Of a stretch of 18,597 nt of DNA, positions 14,900-18,597 are shown in pieces. The notes below the pieces were generated by a model. That model did no database searches and was not told where the DNA came from. It saw only the letters and a list, made by a program, of their open reading frames with translations. The first letter of the stretch is position 1. Each line of letters starts with the position of its first letter. Origin of the DNA: JADJEK01 sp052034255 (GTDB lineage: Bacteria; Planctomycetota; B15-G4; JADJEK01); the NCBI GenBank assembly GCA_052034255.1, contig JBPOIU010000068.1, positions 1-18,597 on the forward strand. Direction: 5' to 3'. The position numbers and the translations under genes were made by a program.

Positions 14900-16248
14900 C
14901 GACGCGACGCACGTTCTTGCAGGGTTCCGCGCTCGCGGGTGTCGCGGGGGCTCTGCGCCAGGCGCACGCGCTGGCGCCGGCCCCGCTGTACCTCGGCCCC
15001 GCGGAATCCCCCGGCGTCCCCGGCACCGACTACCTGCCGGTGATCACTCCGAACGGTGCGACGTTGCCGTTCAAAGTCGTCGATGGCGTGAAGGTCTTCC
15101 ACCTCGTCGCCGAGCCGGTCACGCACGAGTTCGCGTCTGGTCTGGTCGCGGAATGCTGGGGCTACAACGGGCGCGTGCACGGTCCGACGATCGAAGCCGT
15201 CATCGGCGACGCCGTGCGCATCTACGTCACGAATCGACTCCCCGCGCCGACGACCGTGCACTGGCACGGGATCGCGGTTCCGAACGGCATGGACGGCGTC
15301 GGCGGCTTGACGCAGCGTTCGATCGAGCCCGGCGAGACCTTCCGCTACGAGTTCGTGCTGCGCCAGTGCGGAACGTTCATGTACCACCCGCATCACGACG
15401 AGATGACCCAGATGGCGATGGGTCTCATGGGGATGTTCGTCGTCCATCCGCGCAAGGCCCCACCGCCTACGGGACCTGGGCACGATGCGGCGGGCGGCGC
15501 GGGGCCGAGCCGAGCGGCCGGCGAACTCCCGGTGCATCGCGACTACGTGTACTTGCTCAGCGAGTGGAAGCTGACGCCGGGAATGCGTCGCCCCGATCCG
15601 AACGAGATGACCGACTTCAACATCCTGACGTTCAACGCGAAGGCCTTCCCGTCGACCGCCGCCATGGTCGCCAAAACGGGCGAGCGCGTCCGTATCCGCA
15701 TCGGCAACCTGAGCGCGATGGATCATCACCCGATCCACCTGCACGGCGTGCCGTTCGACATCGTCGAGACCGACGGTGGGCGCATTCCGCGCAGCGCGCG
15801 GTGGCCGGAAGTCACGGTGCTGGTGCCGACCGGCAGTACACGGACGATCGAATTGGTGGCGCGCGATCCGGGCGACTGGGCGATGCACTGCCACATGACG
15901 CACCACATCATGAACCAGATGGGACATGGCTTGCCCAATCTGGTCGGCGTCGACCCCAGCGCGTTCGACTATGCGCTCGAACACTCCGTGCCGGCGTTCT
16001 CGACGATGGGCGAGCACGACGGCCCCGACGAGGACACGACCGTCCCGAGGAACAGCGTCGCGATGCTCGGTGGCTCGGGTCCGTACGGGTTCATCACGAT
16101 GGGCGGCATGGTGACAGTGCTGAAGGTCCGCGACGAGCTCGTCGAGGGCCAGGACCCCGGTTGGTACCAGCATCCGCCCGGCACGGTCGCGGACGTCGCA
16201 TCGGAAACCGACCTCGCGCGCGACGGGATCGACCCGCAAGGCGTCTGA
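14896..16248 (+). CDS. Tat-exported multicopper oxidase (probable cuprous oxidase)
   Basis: This 450-residue periplasmic enzyme should oxidise Cu(I) to the less toxic Cu(II) with oxygen as acceptor, like CueO. The N-terminus MTTRRTFLQGSALAG is a twin-arginine signal. All twelve CueO-type copper ligands are visible: H122 and H124 (HWHG), H164 and H166 (YHPHHDE), H278, H281 and H283 (HPIHLHG), and H331, C332, H333, H337 and M342 (HCHMTHHIMNQM); the last set provides the type 1 site with methionine axial ligand. Only two cupredoxin-like domains fit (about 60-188 and 212-352), separated by a short Gly/Pro linker rather than a full middle domain, plus a tail of about 100 residues. GGGAG precedes the ATG by 7 bases. 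It is the last gene of the copper operon, followed by a strong hairpin. A laccase acting on other substrates is possible. Confidence 0.9.
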   Translation: MTTRRTFLQGSALAGVAGALRQAHALAPAPLYLGPAESPGVPGTDYLPVITPNGATLPFKVVDGVKVFHLVAEPVTHEFASGLVAECWGYNGRVHGPTIEAVIGDAVRIYVTNRLPAPTTVHWHGIAVPNGMDGVGGLTQRSIEPGETFRYEFVLRQCGTFMYHPHHDEMTQMAMGLMGMFVVHPRKAPPPTGPGHDAAGGAGPSRAAGELPVHRDYVYLLSEWKLTPGMRRPDPNEMTDFNILTFNAKAFPSTAAMVAKTGERVRIRIGNLSAMDHHPIHLHGVPFDIVETDGGRIPRSARWPEVTVLVPTGSTRTIELVARDPGDWAMHCHMTHHIMNQMGHGLPNLVGVDPSAFDYALEHSVPAFSTMGEHDGPDEDTTVPRNSVAMLGGSGPYGFITMGGMVTVLKVRDELVEGQDPGWYQHPPGTVADVASETDLARDGIDPQGV

Positions 16249-16270
16249 CGGCTCCGCGCAGCACCCCGGG

Positions 16271-16312
16271 CCGCCACCCGGGCCATGACCCGGGCCATGG
16301 CCCGGGTGGCGG
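16271..16312. terminator. Strong hairpin between convergent genes
   Basis: Perfect 17-base arms, 16271-16287 (CCGCCACCCGGGCCATG) and 16296-16312, flank an 8-base loop. It lies 22 bases after the oxidase stop and 7 bases before the end of the convergent membrane protein gene, so it probably acts in both directions. There is no T tract on either side. The motif CCCGGGCCATG occurs twice in tandem on the plus strand and is mirrored in the right arm, so alternative pairings exist. Confidence 0.65.
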
Positions 16313-16319
16313 GCTCCGA

Positions 16320-17171
16320 TCAGCGGGGTGGCTTGCCCTCGGCCGCGACCAGCTCGCGGGCTCGTGCGTGGGCGCTCGTGAGACCGAGGCCGCGCGTCTT
16401 GCGCAGCACGGCGATCAACGTCATCACGTCGCCCCGGCGCGCGATCTCGCGCACGTCGTCGTCGGAGCCGACTCTGACCAACTCCGTGCGTGACTCCGCT
16501 GCGTCGCCGATTTGCACGCCGTGCTCGCGCAGCGCTTCGAAGAGCCGCTCCGGTCTGCCGCGCGCACCCCACTCGATGCGCAGGATCGAACCGGGCTCGA
16601 GTGTCACGGGATGGTGCGCCCAATGTGCCGAACGTTTCGAGCCCGCGTGCGTGCGGCCCGAACGGTCGAGCCGCAATGCCTCGTCGAGCGCGGTCGTGTC
16701 GACATCCCTCAAGCTCAATTCCACGAATCGCTGGCGCGCGGTCCGGCTCGTTCCGCGTCTGCCCGGCGTCACCCACTCGCGATCGTTGATGCGCGCGAAG
16801 GCGATCGCGCGATGCGGCAACACGACGACGTCGAGTTCCGCGTCGTTCGTGACGTTCTGGTACGAGCGCCACTTCACATGCACGCCGCGAGCGCCGACGA
16901 CGACCAACCACGCGTCGGGGCGAAACGCCTTGCGCAGGTCGTTCGCGAGCAACAGCGCGAACAGACCGAGCCACGCCGCGCACCACCACGCGATCGCGGT
17001 TTGGAGTCCGCTCATCCCCGCCGAACCCGCGCCCACCGCGGCCACGACGCAGACCGCGGCGATGCCCCCGACGAAGCCGACCCCGACGATGCGGCCGAGG
17101 ATCGCGACGCGGAAGACGTGATCGCCGACGTTCGGCTCGACAGAACGCGCGGACGTGAACTCGGGCTTCAT
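16320..17171 (-). CDS. Unrecognised two-helix membrane protein
   Basis: I do not recognise this 283-residue protein with certainty. Two adjacent hydrophobic helices, at about 26-47 (rich in Gly, Ala and Val) and 56-77, would anchor it in the inner membrane. The rest is soluble. The pattern WLVVVGARGVHVKWRSY (88-104) and the following strands recall bacterial PH-like domains next to a membrane anchor. The C-terminus (248-275, MTLIAVLRKTRGLGLTSAHARARELVAA) resembles the small helical motif of ribosomal L7/L12-like domains found in many unrelated bacterial proteins. Both are weak similarities. The start at 17171 is chosen for GGAG 8 bases upstream; a longer frame to 17288 lacks support. The gene is divergent from the arsenic operon and convergent with the copper operon. 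A link to metal resistance is not shown. Confidence 0.7.
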   Translation of the reverse strand: MKPEFTSARSVEPNVGDHVFRVAILGRIVGVGFVGGIAAVCVVAAVGAGSAGMSGLQTAIAWWCAAWLGLFALLLANDLRKAFRPDAWLVVVGARGVHVKWRSYQNVTNDAELDVVVLPHRAIAFARINDREWVTPGRRGTSRTARQRFVELSLRDVDTTALDEALRLDRSGRTHAGSKRSAHWAHHPVTLEPGSILRIEWGARGRPERLFEALREHGVQIGDAAESRTELVRVGSDDDVREIARRGDVMTLIAVLRKTRGLGLTSAHARARELVAAEGKPPR

Positions 17172-17295
17172 GCTCGATCTCCGAACGCTGGAGATCGGTC
17201 GCGACGGCCTTCCACGTGAGACCGATTCCGACCGGGCCGAGAAAAGGCCGAGGGAGCCCCGGAGACGGCAGGCAACGCGAGGCGGCACTCGCGAC

Positions 17296-17325
17296 TTGAA
17301 CTCCGGCGGGGTCGAAGGCTACATT
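17296..17325 (+). promoter_or_regulatory. Candidate promoter of the arsenic operon
   Basis: TTGAAC (17296-17301) and TACATT (17320-17325) are separated by 18 bases and each matches four of six consensus positions of a sigma-70 promoter. Transcription would then start around 17332, at the arsR ATG itself. No Shine-Dalgarno sequence lies before that ATG, which fits a leaderless mRNA. Confidence 0.4.
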
Positions 17326-17342
17326 TGCGCCATGACGCAAAT
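17323..17342. promoter_or_regulatory. Probable ArsR operator over the arsR start codon
   Basis: Perfect 7-base arms ATTTGCG and CGCAAAT flank six bases that contain the arsR ATG. The palindrome overlaps the end of the candidate -10 element and the expected transcription start, a position where a bound dimer would block initiation. Assignment to ArsR is by position, not by a known consensus. Confidence 0.6.
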
Positions 17343-17727
17343 AAGCAAACGACGACCCGCCACTCCGAAGCAAGCCGCGATGCGACGCAATCCGGTCGAC
17401 GACTTGCTCGATCCGGAGTTGTTCAAAGCCCTCGGCGACCCGACCCGCGTGCGATTGCTCGGCTGCTTGGTGAAGTGTGGCCGGCCGTGCTCGGTCGGCG
17501 AGATCGCGCAGTGCTGCTCGGTCGACCTGTCCGTGGTCTCGCGGCATCTGGCGCTACTCGCGCGCGCTGGCGTGCTCGAGGCGACGAAGTTCGGGCGCAC
17601 CGTCTCGTACGCGGTCCGCTTCGGCGAGGTTTCGACTCACCTGCGCGCACTCGCCGACGCGATCGACGCGTGTTGCCCCGACGGCTCGTGCGGCGATGGC
17701 AAGGAGTCCTGCTGTGGCCCGGCCTGA
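17332..17727 (+). CDS. arsR: ArsR-family arsenic-responsive repressor
   Basis: This 131-residue winged-helix regulator should repress the arsenic operon and leave DNA on binding As(III) through cysteine thiols. LFKALGDPTRVRLLGCL (30-46) is the family's opening helix, and SVGEIAQCCSVDLSVVSRHLALLARAGVL (54-82) is the DNA-binding helix-turn-helix with the following helix. Cysteines are unusually numerous: C45, C49, C53, C61 and C62 in and before the recognition region, and a tail with C114-C115, C120 and C127-C128. The tail pairs recall ArsR variants that bind As(III) at their C-terminus, but the exact site is not decidable here. The ATG at 17332 is the first sensible start and gives a normal family length. 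Its 3' end overlaps the arsC start by 14 bases. Antimonite is a likely co-inducer. Confidence 0.92.
   Translation: MTQISKRRPATPKQAAMRRNPVDDLLDPELFKALGDPTRVRLLGCLVKCGRPCSVGEIAQCCSVDLSVVSRHLALLARAGVLEATKFGRTVSYAVRFGEVSTHLRALADAIDACCPDGSCGDGKESCCGPA
17701..17706 (+). promoter_or_regulatory. Ribosome binding site selecting the GTG start of arsC
   Basis: AAGGAG stands 7 bases before the GTG at 17714, inside the end of arsR. The in-frame ATG at 17738 has no comparable site, so translation most likely begins at the GTG. Confidence 0.6.
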
Positions 17728-18172
17728 CGCGAACCGCATGCGCGTGCTGTTCCTCTGCACGGGCAACTCGTGCCGCAGCCAGATGGCCGAGGGCTTCGCG
17801 CGCGCGCTGAAGGCCGACACGATCGACGCCCACTCGGCAGGCACCGATCCACACGGCATGAACGCGCGCGCCGTCCGCGCGATGGCCGAGGTCGGCATCG
17901 ACTTGTCGACCCACCACTCGAAGCACGTCGACTCGCTACGCGACATCGCCTTCGACGTCGTCGTGACCGTCTGCGATTCGGCGCACGAAGCCTGCCCCGT
18001 GTTCCCCGGCGCGCGCGTCGTCCACGTCGGATTCGACGATCCGCCGCGCCTCGCGCAGTCAGCCCGCACCGACGACGAAGCGATGGCGCATTACCGCCGC
18101 GTGCGCGACCAGATCCGCGCGTTCATCGAGACGCTGCCCGAAGCAATTCGAAACCGCTCCTCGGATCCGTGA
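17714..18172 (+). CDS. arsC: Arsenate reductase, thioredoxin-coupled (low-molecular-weight phosphatase fold)
   Basis: This cytoplasmic enzyme reduces arsenate to arsenite for export. Numbered from the GTG (152 residues), the phosphatase loop is C15-TGNSC-R21, the CX5R motif of the low-molecular-weight tyrosine phosphatase fold. The second redox pair C87 and C94 (VCDSAHEAC) has the seven-residue spacing of Cys82 and Cys89 in plasmid pI258 ArsC, which identifies the thioredoxin-dependent class rather than the glutaredoxin class or a plain phosphatase. FDDPP (107-111) supplies the conserved aspartate region. The ATG at 17738 (144 residues) is the alternative start. It is translationally coupled to arsR, and the arsenite exporter follows 130 bases later, giving the usual regulator, reductase, exporter order. 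Confidence 0.92.
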   Translation: MARPDANRMRVLFLCTGNSCRSQMAEGFARALKADTIDAHSAGTDPHGMNARAVRAMAEVGIDLSTHHSKHVDSLRDIAFDVVVTVCDSAHEACPVFPGARVVHVGFDDPPRLAQSARTDDEAMAHYRRVRDQIRAFIETLPEAIRNRSSDP

Positions 18173-18302
18173 GACGTCGACGAGGTGCGACGCGCTCGTC
18201 GCCGAAACCACCACAGATGCGAACACGCGCTGCGCGCGGTGCATCACGGCGAGCGACTTCATCACGAGCCTCGACATCTCCGCGCGGAAGCCGAACTGAC
18301 GC
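18173..18302. other. Gap between arsC and acr3, no confident gene
   Basis: I see no terminator, promoter or gene I can support in these 130 bases. Every third base, in phase with acr3, is nearly always G or C, as in coding DNA. The plus-strand frame with that phase ends in TGA one codon before acr3 but has no start codon in the gap. On the minus strand, a frame from the ATG at 18304 runs to 18059 (81 residues) but lies largely antisense to arsC. Confidence 0.4.
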
Positions 18303-18597
18303 ATGAACGCACCCCAGGATTCGCGCGCGTCGTGCCGGCCGAGCCGGTTGTCGTTCCTCGATCGCTTTCTGACGTTGTGGATCTTCCTCGCGATGGGCGT
18401 CGGCGTCGCGCTCGGCCGCTTCGTGCCCGGCGTGCGCGACGCGATCGATCGCGTCTCGATCGGCACGACCAACGTGCCGATCGCGATCGGCTTGATCCTG
18501 ATGATGATCCCGCCGCTGGCGAAGGTCCGCTACGAGCAGCTTCCGGCGGTCTTCCGCGACTGGAAGGTCTTGCTGCTGTCGCTGATCCAGAACTGGG
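18303..18597 (+). CDS. acr3: Arsenite efflux transporter, ACR3 family (5' part)
   Basis: The first 98 residues of an inner-membrane arsenite exporter are present; the gene runs off the right edge. LSFLDRFLTLWIFLAMGVGVALGRFVPG (16-43) and TNVPIAIGLILMMIPPLAKVRYEQLP (56-81) are strongly characteristic of ACR3 proteins, covering the first two membrane helices and the loop between them. ACR3 moves As(III) out of the cell using the proton gradient. Where many ACR3 proteins have MMYPPLAKV, this one has isoleucine before the two prolines. The start at 18303 has only a weak GGAAG about 12 bases upstream. It is the third gene of the arsenic operon and exports the product of ArsC. Confidence 0.9.
   Translation, partial: MNAPQDSRASCRPSRLSFLDRFLTLWIFLAMGVGVALGRFVPGVRDAIDRVSIGTTNVPIAIGLILMMIPPLAKVRYEQLPAVFRDWKVLLLSLIQNW

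Noticed and set aside
14890..17547. Very long open frame (885 residues) on the minus strand
   Set aside because: It is antisense to the multicopper oxidase and arsR, which have clear motifs, and its Arg/His-rich product with no family motif is typical of a shadow frame in GC-rich DNA.
17714..18172. Plain low-molecular-weight tyrosine phosphatase
   Set aside because: The C87/C94 redox pair with pI258-type spacing and the arsR/acr3 neighbours fit arsenate reductase much better.
1..18597. Mobile element, integration site, CRISPR array or tRNA/rRNA gene
   Set aside because: I looked for transposase or integrase motifs, flanking direct repeats, regularly spaced repeats and tRNA-like cloverleaf sequences and found none. 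An island acquired by transfer cannot be shown from this window.

Overview
This GC-rich window carries a metal and metalloid homeostasis island. It contains 14 protein genes (13 complete, one cut by the right edge) and no RNA genes, insertion sequences or CRISPR arrays. The organism is a Gram-negative-type bacterium: there is a TolC-family outer-membrane protein, lipoproteins, a Tat-exported oxidase and a periplasmic cytochrome. The mix of a beta-propeller/c-type cytochrome fusion, an SMP-30 lactonase with an N-terminal jelly-roll-like domain, YHS-domain lipoproteins, a CHASE hybrid kinase and an ECF sigma factor suggests Planctomycetota. The C-terminal domain of the cytochrome recalls one that recurs in that phylum. 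This assignment is inference; Myxococcota is an alternative.

Left arm, 132-9855, minus strand. Six genes are read leftwards: an HbpS/GlcG-type secreted protein, a tandem YHS-domain lipoprotein, an SMP-30/gluconolactonase-like protein, a hybrid sensor histidine kinase with a periplasmic CHASE domain, an ECF sigma factor, and a large secreted protein joining a YVTN beta-propeller to a di-heme cytochrome module. Spacing is tight for the first three genes and loosens towards the end. A long hairpin closes the unit at 77-133.

Centre, 9856-16248. Two copies of a CsoR-type operator (ATACC(C)-spacer-(G)GGTAT) lie between the divergent HbpS-like gene and csoR. The plus-strand operon is csoR, copA (copper P1B ATPase), a secreted Cys-rich protein with three CPI[MT]G repeats, a TolC-family protein and a Tat-exported multicopper oxidase. 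All genes but one overlap or nearly overlap. CopA should move Cu(I) out of the cytoplasm. The oxidase should convert Cu(I) to Cu(II) in the periplasm. The Cys-rich protein and TolC protein may bind or export copper, although no CusA/CusB pump genes are present. The operator position suggests that copper also controls the left arm.

Right arm, 16249-18597. A strong hairpin separates the copper operon from a convergent gene for an unrecognised two-helix membrane protein. Divergent from that gene is an arsenic operon: arsR, arsC (thioredoxin-type arsenate reductase) and acr3 (arsenite efflux, partial). The arsR start codon lies inside a palindrome and has no Shine-Dalgarno sequence, so its mRNA may be leaderless.
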